From Halobacteriovorax vibrionivorans (lineage in GTDB: Bacteria > Bdellovibrionota > Bacteriovoracia > Bacteriovoracales > Bacteriovoracaceae): 64,000 nucleotides of DNA. Below, piece by piece: positions 37,280 through 45,433 of the stretch. Location of the stretch: the NCBI RefSeq assembly GCF_003346865.1, contig NZ_QDKL01000003.1, forward strand, positions 124,001-188,000, written 5' to 3'. The translations under genes were made by a program, and so were the position numbers. Each line of letters opens with the position of its first letter. Positions within the stretch are counted from its first letter, which is position 1. The notes below the pieces were generated by a model, which worked only from the letters and a program-made list of their open reading frames with translations, was not told where the DNA came from and ran no database searches.

Positions 37280-38410
37280 CTAAAACTGCACTAAATTCCT
37301 AACGCCATCCATATGAGTCTTACTTAAATGAGCATAAATCATAGTATTATCAATCTTTTTGTGGCCTAGAATTTTTTGAAGGGCAGTTATACTTCCCCCA
37401 TTCATGACAAAATGACTAGCAAAGGTGTGTCTGAGGCCATGTGTTGTTATATTGGGTAAGCCATGATCTTCGGCCATTTCTTTAAATGCTGTAGATATTG
37501 TAGTTGTCGTTATGAAATAAGCATTAACTACAGATCGTTTACGATCAATTATACGTAATCTTTTTGCATTTTTTGGGATTTTTAGCTTTGTTTGAAAAAT
37601 AAAATCATTTTTATCTTTTCCATCGGATGCTCTTTCTAGGATTTCGGCAGCAACATCCCCTATCGGTACAGATCTTGGATTTTCGTTCTTAAGTTCACCA
37701 AACAAATATAATCCTTTTTCAGCTTTTGACTTTTGAATTTGTTTAGATATATGCAAGATTCGGTTTCTGCTATCATAATCATCTACAACTAAGCTTAATG
37801 CTTCATTTGGTCTTAATCCTGTATGTATAATCAACTTAAAAATGTCATAATTAACATGAGTTTTACAGTTTTCTAGAAAATACTTAACATCTTCAACATC
37901 CCAATACTTAAACTTCTTCTCATTGGTAATATTGATTCTTTTAATTGCTCTAGTCGGATTGTCGGGAAGATGAACAGCTCTTTCAGTTTCTATAAATGAA
38001 TAAAAATCTTTAATAACACCTAAAAGTCTAGAAACTGTTCTTGGTGCATAGAGTTCTTTTTGTAACTCAATAAACTCTTTTAGTTTTGATGAAGTGATCT
38101 TTCCTATAGGAAAGTTCTTAAAATGTTTAAGGAATTTGTTTTCTATATCACTTTTGTAATTAATATAAGTGTTATATTTGTAGGTTTTAATGTGTTCTAA
38201 GTAAATTGGCATAATTGAAACTAGGAGAGTTCTACTATCAAGATTGCTATTAAAACCAAGTTCTTTGCTAATCTCGATATGATCGGCCCATTCCTTGGCT
38301 TCTCTCTTTGTTTTGAAGACTTGTGATTTAGAAATCTTCTTACCTGAAGGACTGTAACCAAGACTTACCTCGGCTCTATATCCTGTTTTAATCTTCCTTA
38401 TATATGCCAT
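37280..38410 (-). CDS. int: Site-specific tyrosine integrase of the conjugative element
   Basis: This 376-aa integrase has an N-terminal arm-binding domain (~1-55, KIKTGYRAEV then VFKTKREAKEW), a core-binding domain (~65-165) and a catalytic domain. Catalytic residues are visible: Arg in IHTGLRPNEAL, H-x-x-R in HGLRHTFASHF, His in LGHKKID and the nucleophile Tyr in MIYAHLSK. It is the last gene of the minus-strand element operon, 2 nt after the excisionase-like gene. Tandem iterons lie downstream. No tRNA target was found at the presumed left end. Confidence 0.93.
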   Translation of the reverse strand: MAYIRKIKTGYRAEVSLGYSPSGKKISKSQVFKTKREAKEWADHIEISKELGFNSNLDSRTLLVSIMPIYLEHIKTYKYNTYINYKSDIENKFLKHFKNFPIGKITSSKLKEFIELQKELYAPRTVSRLLGVIKDFYSFIETERAVHLPDNPTRAIKRINITNEKKFKYWDVEDVKYFLENCKTHVNYDIFKLIIHTGLRPNEALSLVVDDYDSRNRILHISKQIQKSKAEKGLYLFGELKNENPRSVPIGDVAAEILERASDGKDKNDFIFQTKLKIPKNAKRLRIIDRKRSVVNAYFITTTTISTAFKEMAEDHGLPNITTHGLRHTFASHFVMNGGSITALQKILGHKKIDNTMIYAHLSKTHMDGVRNLVQF

Positions 38411-38412
38411 GG

Positions 38413-38598
38413 TTATATCCTTTTTGCTTCTAGCCAGTCTCTAATATCACTAGGTATAAAGAGCATCTTTCCTCCAATAATGACATGTGGGATTGATTTA
38501 CTTTTTAGAAGTCTATAAATCGTTGCTTTTGAAACTTTTAAAATTGCCGATATTTCGGCTACGTTAAGTAATTCATTTAAGTTTGAACCATTCATTAT
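38413..38598 (-). CDS. Excisionase-like HTH protein
   Basis: This 61-aa winged-HTH protein of the HTH_17/MerR-like excisionase type reads LLNVAEISAILKVSKATIYR, then IPHVIIGGKMLFI and DIRDWLEAKR. The ATG at 38598 has AAAGGA at the right distance, better than an in-frame TTG 15 nt upstream. It sits directly before int and probably acts as directionality factor (Xis) or as a regulator of the element. Confidence 0.85.
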   Translation of the reverse strand: MMNGSNLNELLNVAEISAILKVSKATIYRLLKSKSIPHVIIGGKMLFIPSDIRDWLEAKRI

Positions 38599-38686
38599 GT
38601 ATCCTTTATACAACTTAATGTTAACTAATAGAAGGCCTTGAATTCTAACAAGGCCTTACTTTAAACTTGGGCCATGCGGCAAGTTA

Positions 38687-38995
38687 CTAGAAATTTATAA
38701 ATCCAATTTCCCATGCTTTCATTTCTTCAAAGGATTTCAACTCTCCTTTCTTACTCGTATATTCTTTGAACTTTGTTTGGCCTCGCACAAATACCTGACT
38801 CCCCTTCTTGAGAAATAAACTACATCTCTCTCCAAGCTCCCCCCATACTGAAACCTGTTTCCAAATAGGTGGAGAGTCCTTGTCCTTATTTATGGCTACA
38901 GAAAAGCTACAGACTGCTTCCTTACTCGTTGTATACTTAAGCTCAGGATCACGCCCTAAACGTCCAAAAATAAGTTCTACATCGTTATTTTTCAT
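38687..38995 (-). CDS. Short single-stranded DNA-binding protein
   Basis: This 102-aa OB-fold protein resembles SSB: LIFGRLGRDPELKYT, FSVAINKD, the Trp-containing WKQVSVWGELGE, FLKKGSQVFVRGQTK and KSFEEMKAWEI. It is shorter than chromosomal SSB and lacks the acidic C-terminal tail that recruits other proteins. Plasmids and conjugative elements often carry such proteins to protect the transferred strand. It lies between int/xis and the presumed transfer origin. Confidence 0.85.
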   Translation of the reverse strand: MKNNDVELIFGRLGRDPELKYTTSKEAVCSFSVAINKDKDSPPIWKQVSVWGELGERCSLFLKKGSQVFVRGQTKFKEYTSKKGELKSFEEMKAWEIGFINF

Positions 38996-39006
38996 ACTTG
39001 CTCCCT

Positions 39007-39375
39007 CTATATTCCTAATTTCTTAATGAGAAACTCACCCATATTTAGGCTATTCCCAGTTTTCTTATTGTGCTCAACTAAGGCCCGCTCAACACGTTCC
39101 ATTTCATTGAGGCTTGAGTCCTTAATTTTCTCAATATCCTTTTCATTAAGTTTGCTAAGTCCATACAAGGCCAAATCCTTGAATATAATATCTCGGCCAT
39201 ATTCCTTTTGATTTACTTGTTCTAGGACGTTAAAAACTGTCTCAAGACTTTCGTTATCATTACTTAAGTCCACAAAGAACTTTGTTTGCTCCTTATTTAA
39301 TTGGTACTCTTTCTTTTCGTTCTTTGGCCTTCTTCCTCGTTTCTTGACACTTACTAGGCTTGTTTGTTTCTCCAC
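39007..39375 (-). CDS. Small basic DNA-binding-type protein, unknown
   Basis: This 122-aa protein has a basic N-terminus (VKKRGRRPKNEKK, an AT-hook-like GRRP) followed by helices, with a C-terminal EHNKKTGNSLNMGEFLIKKLGI. It lies next to the large inverted repeat and 11 bp before the SSB gene. It may be a relaxosome or partition accessory protein that binds the inverted repeats; this is inference from position and charge. No family was recognised. Confidence 0.6.
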   Translation of the reverse strand: MEKQTSLVSVKKRGRRPKNEKKEYQLNKEQTKFFVDLSNDNESLETVFNVLEQVNQKEYGRDIIFKDLALYGLSKLNEKDIEKIKDSSLNEMERVERALVEHNKKTGNSLNMGEFLIKKLGI

Positions 39376-39402
39376 CCTTTCCCCCTTTTATTACTTATCT
39401 TT

Positions 39403-39532
39403 CCTCGCTAACCACTTATTATAATATCTCTCGCGTCTGCTAAATTGACTCCATCTATCCATGTTTACGTGAGAGAGAGGGAGTCAAATTAGCAAGACGC
39501 GTTTAGTGATAAATATTAAGAGGTTAGCGAGG
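39403..39532. repeat. Nested long inverted repeat, oriT/origin candidate
   Basis: The outer arms CCTCGCTAACC (39403-39413) and GGTTAGCGAGG (39522-39532) are perfect. Inner arms of ~21 bp (39432-39452 and 39480-39501) match with one mismatch and one extra base, around a 27-bp centre. The region lies in a 211-bp gap between the AT-hook-like gene and the Replic_Relax-like gene. AT-rich TTTAAC repeats follow at 39546-39585. Such structures are typical of transfer origins (oriT) or replication origins. Confidence 0.7.
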
Positions 39533-39586
39533 GTTTGAAATTCATATTTAACCTTATTTGATTCATGTTTAACTTGTATTTAACGT

Positions 39587-40315
39587 TCATTTGAACACTT
39601 CAATTAGTTCTGATTCCTTATCTCCAATCCAGCCTTTTACAGCCTTAACATCCCTAACATTCCTTGTAAGTGAATCATGATAAAAGAACATAATCTTAGT
39701 TAATGCCTTATCTCCTAGTTGATTCCTGATCACTTCCCTATATTTATCCATAAGCTTAATTGATGGAAATACGTACATTAAGTAGTGATAGTACTCAGTT
39801 GATTGATACTGTTTAACTTTTTCAATGATCCTAGAATTACTTTTTCTTGTCAGTTCAAGCTCCAAGGCTACACGATAATTAAAGTTATTCTTTTTAAAAC
39901 TCAAGATGGCATCAGGAATTACTTTATATGTTGTCCTAAAGTTCCTCTTATCAGATATTTCATGTTCGAGAACAACATCATCTACAAGATCAAGCTTGGA
40001 GAGTTCTTTAGTCAACTCTGTGACTTTGATGTCATGTACTAAAGTTTCATTAGCTATAGCACTAGGATTCCCAGTAACAGATAAGTACTTTTCTCCTTTT
40101 GGTGACAAGTAAATAAACTTCTTTTTCGTAAAAGGATCAATATAACCACCGATTAGGTTTAGTTTTTCAAGCTTCCTAATGTATCTAGCAAAGTTGTGGT
40201 AATTTGGAGCTGGGAATAGCTCATCTCTTAATGAATTAAGGTCAAGTATTCTCCATTTCTGAAGAGGTCCTAAAAAATCAAAGTAACGATTGTTAATATT
40301 AATTACTTCACTCAT
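39587..40315 (-). CDS. Replic_Relax-like protein, possible relaxase
   Basis: This 242-aa protein resembles the replication-relaxation family: an N-terminal winged helix (~10-80, IRKLEKLNLIGGYID) and a C-terminal domain with VIPDAILSF and VALELELTRKS. The latter resembles the D...ExE...K spacing of PD-(D/E)xK-type nucleases. It sits between the large inverted repeat and the coupling protein, where a relaxase normally lies. No classical relaxase was found in the element. It is therefore the best candidate for the origin-processing protein; family known, role inferred. Confidence 0.6.
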   Translation of the reverse strand: MSEVININNRYFDFLGPLQKWRILDLNSLRDELFPAPNYHNFARYIRKLEKLNLIGGYIDPFTKKKFIYLSPKGEKYLSVTGNPSAIANETLVHDIKVTELTKELSKLDLVDDVVLEHEISDKRNFRTTYKVIPDAILSFKKNNFNYRVALELELTRKSNSRIIEKVKQYQSTEYYHYLMYVFPSIKLMDKYREVIRNQLGDKALTKIMFFYHDSLTRNVRDVKAVKGWIGDKESELIEVFK

Positions 40316-40324
40316 TTATTTCTC

Positions 40325-41701
40325 CTATAGGGCCGGTGCTAATTCTCTGACTTGTCTTTGCTTTACTAGCTTAGTTGTCTCTCTATTTCTGATATTGATA
40401 AGATCAACCCTTGTAGGAGACTGTCGCAAAAGAACACATTGGCCAATTTTTAAGTTCTTGATGATATCAGGGTGACATATAAGCTCATTTACTTCTCTGA
40501 TGCTTCCCTTGCTTTGCTCAACTCCGTCTTCAATTTGAGCAGTCTTCTTCGTACTCGTAATTGTTCCAATTGAATCAGAAAATAATGAGGCTCCAGTATC
40601 AAGTCTTTGCTTCATGACAAAGAGATTTCCTGAGTTCTCAATGATTTGTTTAGTTAGGTCAGGGTTGATTCGATCAATATCTGATGCCGTTTGAACGGCC
40701 ATAGTAAGTTCAATCCCAGCACCTCGACACTTGTTTTGAAGCTCGATAAACTCAGGAGTTACAAGAGCACCAAATTCGTCAAAGTAAACACTGATAGGAT
40801 TTTCTAGCCTCTCAGTGTCAGAAGCTGAAATAAGGGAAGTATATGAATTATATAAAAGCTCCCCTAGAAATAACTTTCCAACACTCATGGCAGTTTCTCC
40901 GTAACCCTGAGTTGATAAACCGATATAGAGACAAGCTCCTTCTTCTCGAACCTTAGACAAACACATTCCATCTTCTGCATTTAAAATACGGCCAAAGTCA
41001 GATACTAGAATGGCCTCAAGCTTTGCAATTAGACCGATATTCTCTTTAGACTCCATCTGGACAAGCTCATCAAAGACTCGCTTTAGAGTAAATTCATCAC
41101 CTCGCTCTTTCATGATATTTAGCGCCTTGGTAAGTGACCTTCTTGAGGCATCACGATAATAAGGCTCACTCCACTCAAAAGATCGCATAATACGGTCAAC
41201 TACTTGGTTAACTGTACCCTCATAGATAGGATTCAAAGAGATAGAATCATGGTAATGCTCTGAGAAGATATAACAAGGTCTAGAATGTGCCTCACATAAG
41301 CTCTTAAATGTAGTTAATGCCTCATGGTCACCCTTAGGATCAAAGAAGATTACAGGCTTTCCTGACCTTAAGTTATCTTCTTGTAAGATACTTATGAGAT
41401 TTGTTTTACCAAAGCCTGACGCTCCCACAATAAAGCTATGTCTTCTAAAATCAATTTCTGAAAGCTTGATATCCTTTTTCGAGCTTGTTAGAACTCCAAG
41501 AGATTCGATATTGTTTGTATATTTCTTAATATTTAGTTGTTTTGATTCAATTTTCTTTAATGGCATACTTGCTCCTGTTAATTTTTGATACGCACACTTT
41601 ATTAAAAGTCCTATTAGCTTAATTGCTTGAGTAATGATCTGTTCTAAAACCACAACAAAAGGGGTTACAAGATCAAGTCCGTTACTATTTTCATTCTTCA
41701 T
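40325..41701 (-). CDS. Type IV coupling protein (VirD4/TraD-like ATPase)
   Basis: This 458-aa protein has a hydrophobic N-terminal stretch (~12-40), Walker A GASGFGKTN (~93) and Walker B VYFDEFGAL (~300), followed by the TraD/TraM-recognition stretch TMAVQTASDIDR (~330). Coupling proteins bring the relaxosome to the secretion channel and pump DNA. It overlaps the lipoprotein gene before it by 11 nt and is 9 bp from the Replic_Relax-like gene. Length is shorter than VirD4, with a single poorly defined membrane segment. Confidence 0.9.
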   Translation of the reverse strand: MKNENSNGLDLVTPFVVVLEQIITQAIKLIGLLIKCAYQKLTGASMPLKKIESKQLNIKKYTNNIESLGVLTSSKKDIKLSEIDFRRHSFIVGASGFGKTNLISILQEDNLRSGKPVIFFDPKGDHEALTTFKSLCEAHSRPCYIFSEHYHDSISLNPIYEGTVNQVVDRIMRSFEWSEPYYRDASRRSLTKALNIMKERGDEFTLKRVFDELVQMESKENIGLIAKLEAILVSDFGRILNAEDGMCLSKVREEGACLYIGLSTQGYGETAMSVGKLFLGELLYNSYTSLISASDTERLENPISVYFDEFGALVTPEFIELQNKCRGAGIELTMAVQTASDIDRINPDLTKQIIENSGNLFVMKQRLDTGASLFSDSIGTITSTKKTAQIEDGVEQSKGSIREVNELICHPDIIKNLKIGQCVLLRQSPTRVDLINIRNRETTKLVKQRQVRELAPAL

Positions 41702-42212
41702 AGATATGCTCCCACGCTTTAAACGAACCTATATTTATCGTTCTATTGTTAATATTAATCGTCTGCTCAGGGGCCTCGTATTCGATGACATATTGTTTTT
41801 TGACTTTTCCCTCTAATGCCTTAGGTAGTTTTGTTATTGGAACCTCGTACTTAGAAATTGGTTTAAAATTTACTTCTGGCTTAATTCCCTTTAATTCAGG
41901 GGCAAAATCAAAAAGTGGTAACGCTTGATTTTGTTCCTCAACACCATTGCCAATATCAGCAGGTAAGATCATTTTCTTTGTCTCTATAGGCTTATTTTCA
42001 TCAAGTAGATATCCAAGCCCTGCCCCCGCTAGAGCACCGACTATTCCAAAGACGTAAGCGTTCTTATCTTTTGATTCTTTATTAGGTGAAAAGAGATAAC
42101 CTCCTGTAGCACCGACACTTGTTCCAATTATGGTTCCTGTTGTAATTGATCTTTTTAACGTCGAACATGAAACTAAGGTCGTTAATAAACAAATCATCTT
42201 AAGGATTCTCAT
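41691..42212 (-). CDS. Lipoprotein with glycine zipper (TraV/VirB7 position)
   Basis: This 173-aa protein has a lipoprotein signal ending TTLVSC (Cys ~16). A glycine-rich hairpin follows (~24-68, TGTIIGTSVGATGGY and VGALAGAGLGYLL) and then a polar domain. Glycine-zipper lipoproteins often insert in the outer membrane. Its position right after the VirB10-like gene, with a 14-nt overlap, suggests it is the outer-membrane core partner (VirB7/TraV role). Confidence 0.75.
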   Translation of the reverse strand: MRILKMICLLTTLVSCSTLKRSITTGTIIGTSVGATGGYLFSPNKESKDKNAYVFGIVGALAGAGLGYLLDENKPIETKKMILPADIGNGVEEQNQALPLFDFAPELKGIKPEVNFKPISKYEVPITKLPKALEGKVKKQYVIEYEAPEQTININNRTINIGSFKAWEHIYEE

Positions 42213-42990
42213 TTAATGCCTCCATGAAATAAATTAAAACCTCTGTTCCTGCATTAACTGTTACAATTGGCTCCAATGTCTTAGCTTCATCAATCAATAT
42301 ATCTGAAGTCTTATTTCCTGATTGAACTAAGCCTTCTAGTAACTGGTTTTTCAAACTTGAATCTCTAAGATCTCCATAAGGAATAGCGACTCTCGTTTGA
42401 GCAGCACTAAGCATTCCACTTGCAAATTCACTTATTACTGCACTTTCAATCATTTCTTCTTTTCTATCATCGTAAATTCCAACAAGTCCGGCACTTCCAT
42501 CAAGATTTAAGGCCATGGCCGTTATCTCGTGCTCAACACCTTCTTCAATCATTCGATTACATATTGTTAAAACTCTTTTGTTCCTTGTTGTTGCACTACA
42601 TGAAAATAAAGTTCCATTTTTAAACCCTTGCATTGACCTTGCTTGAATAAGAACCGGACTTGCTAAATTACTAGAAACAATAGAATTTAGAAGAGTACCA
42701 CGGACGACTGATCCGGTTTTAAACTCTCTTCTTTGCTCCCATATAACAGGTACTGAAGTCCTCCTCTTAAGTAGTTCTTCAATTCTTTCTCCCTGTGCTT
42801 TAATTTTCTTAATTGCTTCATCATTTTCTCCTTTCTTTACCGATGAATACTTCTTACTTATAGATTGTGTAATTGGTTTAACCTCTAGCTCTTGCTTTTT
42901 TTTAAGCCTCGTAATACGTGCTTCCATTGAATTTGAGTTAAGTTGTCCCAGCACACTTAAAAATGTGATCATTATTGATGTAAATTTCAT
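42199..42990 (-). CDS. VirB10/TrbI-like channel protein
   Basis: This 263-aa protein has an N-terminal signal-like helix, a charged linker (~25-85), and a C-terminal domain with the family layout GSVVRGTLLNSIVSSNLASPV, FKNGTLFSCSATT and NLDGSAGLVGIYDD. VirB10 spans the envelope and forms the outer-membrane pore of the secretion channel. It is shorter than usual (350-450 aa), mostly in the proline-rich linker. The helical antenna region is present (~195-235). Confidence 0.75.
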   Translation of the reverse strand: MKFTSIMITFLSVLGQLNSNSMEARITRLKKKQELEVKPITQSISKKYSSVKKGENDEAIKKIKAQGERIEELLKRRTSVPVIWEQRREFKTGSVVRGTLLNSIVSSNLASPVLIQARSMQGFKNGTLFSCSATTRNKRVLTICNRMIEEGVEHEITAMALNLDGSAGLVGIYDDRKEEMIESAVISEFASGMLSAAQTRVAIPYGDLRDSSLKNQLLEGLVQSGNKTSDILIDEAKTLEPIVTVNAGTEVLIYFMEALNENP

Positions 42991-43001
42991 TGTTTTCTCT
43001 T

Positions 43002-43484
43002 CTAGTTTAGAATTCGATTACTCTCGATTATTATTGGAATACCTTTTCCTAGATACTTCTTTCTACCAATATTCATTGAGTTAACCCTAAGCTCATTATG
43101 ACTTTGGTTAATAATTAGACTCGAAGAAGCTCCTTCTAAAATCTTATAGTCTTTAGTCGATAAGACTTCTTTCATCGCCTTATTAATCTGAGCATCCTTT
43201 ATTTCAAGAAATTGATGAGGATTTCTCTCATCAAGACTTAAGTTAAAGTAGTACTTACCTTTCTTGGTCACAACGAGAAGGTTTGAAAATGACCTATCTT
43301 TTACAGGGCTAATTTTTGGTTTAATGACTAAAGTCTTAGAATTCCCTGTGACTTTAAAATATATATCTTCTTTAGAACCACCATAGATATAGCTTTCAAC
43401 ATTTGAGTCAAAGCTTAGTGTTGTAAGTAAGCTCATACTAAGAAATAACGTAGTGATTTGATTAGCTAAAATATAAAAAATCAT
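43002..43484 (-). CDS. VirB9/TraK-like protein
   Basis: This 160-aa protein has an N-terminal signal helix and beta-rich sequence with FSNLLVVTKKGKYYFNLSL (~85), the pattern of VirB9/CagX and TraK proteins that link VirB10 to the outer membrane. It is only about half the usual VirB9 length. The position between the VirB8- and VirB10-like genes supports the call. It overlaps its upstream neighbour by 4 nt. Confidence 0.6.
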   Translation of the reverse strand: MIFYILANQITTLFLSMSLLTTLSFDSNVESYIYGGSKEDIYFKVTGNSKTLVIKPKISPVKDRSFSNLLVVTKKGKYYFNLSLDERNPHQFLEIKDAQINKAMKEVLSTKDYKILEGASSSLIINQSHNELRVNSMNIGRKKYLGKGIPIIIESNRILN

Positions 43485-43930
43485 AATTCATCCCTTGGTG
43501 CCAATTCATCAATTTGAGCAAGCTTGTAAATGAATGGATAAGAATCATCCTTATCTAGTGTAATCTTAAAGGCTAATAGTTCATGATTAGACTTGAATAT
43601 AATTTTACATTGACCCTCATTAATAGTTTTTAAAGCTACCACTTCATCAATTTGAATTAGAAATGGATCTTTTTTAATTAGATCCATTATCCCTTCTGTA
43701 ATGACGTAAGGATTTGGCTCTCCATTAGTTATACCTATAAAGCCAAGTCTGCACACTTCAACAGATAAAGGTGCATCTTTGAAAATTTCACCACCAGAGT
43801 AGAGGAAGTATCTTCTTTGTGTTGCAATCAGAAAGGTACTCACACTAAAAAGAATACTTGATACAACCAATGCTAATTTTAAATAATTATTTTTAATTTC
43901 AAAGTCGGCCTTAAAACTTTCAAATTTCAT
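43481..43930 (-). CDS. VirB8/TraE-like inner-membrane protein
   Basis: This 149-aa protein has a short cytoplasmic N-terminus, one transmembrane helix (~18-38, LALVVSSILFSVSTFLIA) and a periplasmic domain. The topology, size and position before the VirB9-like gene match VirB8/TraE, an assembly factor of the channel. The sequence is diverged. It overlaps both neighbours by 4 nt (ATGA-type junctions). Confidence 0.6.
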   Translation of the reverse strand: MKFESFKADFEIKNNYLKLALVVSSILFSVSTFLIATQRRYFLYSGGEIFKDAPLSVEVCRLGFIGITNGEPNPYVITEGIMDLIKKDPFLIQIDEVVALKTINEGQCKIIFKSNHELLAFKITLDKDDSYPFIYKLAQIDELAPRDEL

Positions 43931-44832
43931 GACTCCCTCTCCTTAAGAAATTTCTTTCTCGCTCTATACTTATTAAGTTTCTGCGTACTTCTTTGAGCTA
44001 GCGGAATAATTGCTCCAGCTTTTAATCCACTAGACACAACCATATTCCCCATACTGGCACCAAATGCTTGAATACCATCACCTCTTACAAGTCCAAAAGT
44101 AATCATTGGAGTCATAAGAAGAAGCAATGTGATTCCAAATAGCCAAATAACCATATCAACATCGACAATCAGTAACTTTCCACTCATGGCCCTTGTGTCT
44201 ACGCTATTTCCTACTAATGATAGAATTCCTACGAGAACAAAAGGTAGAAGCATGCACCAAATACTTGCTTGTACTGTTCCCTTTAAAGAGTCCTTAGTCC
44301 AACCAAATAAATAGAGAACTGCCGTAATTCCAGAGAACACATAGGTTAGATGATATACAGTTGAATAAATCAGCTTTAAAAGCCAAATGAAGACCTTAGA
44401 AAGTAGAAATAAACCTGTTCCTAAGAGATCATTTAAGTTTGGAATTGAGACTGACTCTAAGATATTCCAATCTTTCTTATCCTTAGTATTAACTTTGGCC
44501 GTCGCCCATCTCTTAACAAAGAGATTTCTAGGACTAACTTTGTTTAAGGTTTGTGTTGCAGCACTTAGTGATAAATCAACAGCCTCAACATGAATCTTCT
44601 GAAAGCTTGCAATAATGACAAGAGCAATAAGAAGCTTTTTTACAACACCAATGAAGTCGAGATTTGTAAAATACTCAACTATTAGAGAACAAATAAAGAC
44701 TCCAGGAATAAGCTGTAGTGAAATATCATTTATCTCTTGAAAGAGCTTCATCACACTAGGTTCTTTTATTAGAAGCATATTTTGGATAAGATTACTCTTC
44801 ATGGGCAACTCCATAAAAACGCTTTCTTTCAA
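43927..44832 (-). CDS. VirB6/TrbL-like polytopic membrane protein
   Basis: This 301-aa protein has about six membrane helices (near 38-58, 62-80, 135-150, 155-175, 185-210 and 230-252). It matches the VirB6/TrbL role, the inner-membrane part of the channel. The C-terminus is basic (KYRARKKFLKERES). It overlaps the VirB5-like gene by 41 nt; a start further inside at the Met of the 2nd or 3rd methionine would reduce this. Confidence 0.75.
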   Translation of the reverse strand: MKESVFMELPMKSNLIQNMLLIKEPSVMKLFQEINDISLQLIPGVFICSLIVEYFTNLDFIGVVKKLLIALVIIASFQKIHVEAVDLSLSAATQTLNKVSPRNLFVKRWATAKVNTKDKKDWNILESVSIPNLNDLLGTGLFLLSKVFIWLLKLIYSTVYHLTYVFSGITAVLYLFGWTKDSLKGTVQASIWCMLLPFVLVGILSLVGNSVDTRAMSGKLLIVDVDMVIWLFGITLLLLMTPMITFGLVRGDGIQAFGASMGNMVVSSGLKAGAIIPLAQRSTQKLNKYRARKKFLKERES

Positions 44833-45433
44833 GTTCTTTTTTACGCTTAATCTCTAACTCTTCAGCTAATAAACGATTTGTTACAGCATTTTGCTCGATA
44901 AGTTTTAATTGATTATTCTGGGCCTCGACACCTTGTTCTAGTAAAATAGCGGTGTTTTGAGCTGTTAATCTATTCGCTCCTGATTGTGTTCTGACACTAA
45001 TAGATCTTTTAATCTGATTATTGGCCCTTACTTTCTTATGTTTATTTAGCTGGGCCTTTATTTTAAGTTCCGATTTAGTCTTACCTTCATCTTCTTGAAT
45101 GACTTTATATTCATCAAGTAGTGTTTTAAGATCACTCATTGAATATTTTAAGTCCTTGATTGCAGAGTTTAGTGTTCCAAGATCTTCAATCTTCTTCTTT
45201 GAGGCTATATCTTCAGCAAGGTATGCAACTCGCTGGGCCCTAAAGTATTCATCTTGTGCCAATTCATTATATCTTTGCATTTTCTCAGTATATCTTTCAG
45301 CATTAGATACAAGTTTTTCTAGCTCATTTAGTTGACTGGCCGTTGTTGTAACAAGCTCCATTAAGACTGCTGTATCAGTTGAAATAAATGCATGGGAACT
45401 TAAGCTAATAAATATCAAGAGGTGCTTATACAT
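44792..45433 (-). CDS. VirB5-like exported coiled-coil protein
   Basis: This 213-aa protein has a signal peptide (~1-16) and a long helical, charged mature part (~25-200) with heptad-like patterns. VirB5/TrbJ proteins sit at the pilus tip or in the periplasm and have this layout. Position between the VirB4 and VirB6 genes supports the call. It overlaps VirB4 by 8 nt. Confidence 0.65.
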   Translation of the reverse strand: MYKHLLIFISLSSHAFISTDTAVLMELVTTTASQLNELEKLVSNAERYTEKMQRYNELAQDEYFRAQRVAYLAEDIASKKKIEDLGTLNSAIKDLKYSMSDLKTLLDEYKVIQEDEGKTKSELKIKAQLNKHKKVRANNQIKRSISVRTQSGANRLTAQNTAILLEQGVEAQNNQLKLIEQNAVTNRLLAEELEIKRKKELERKRFYGVAHEE

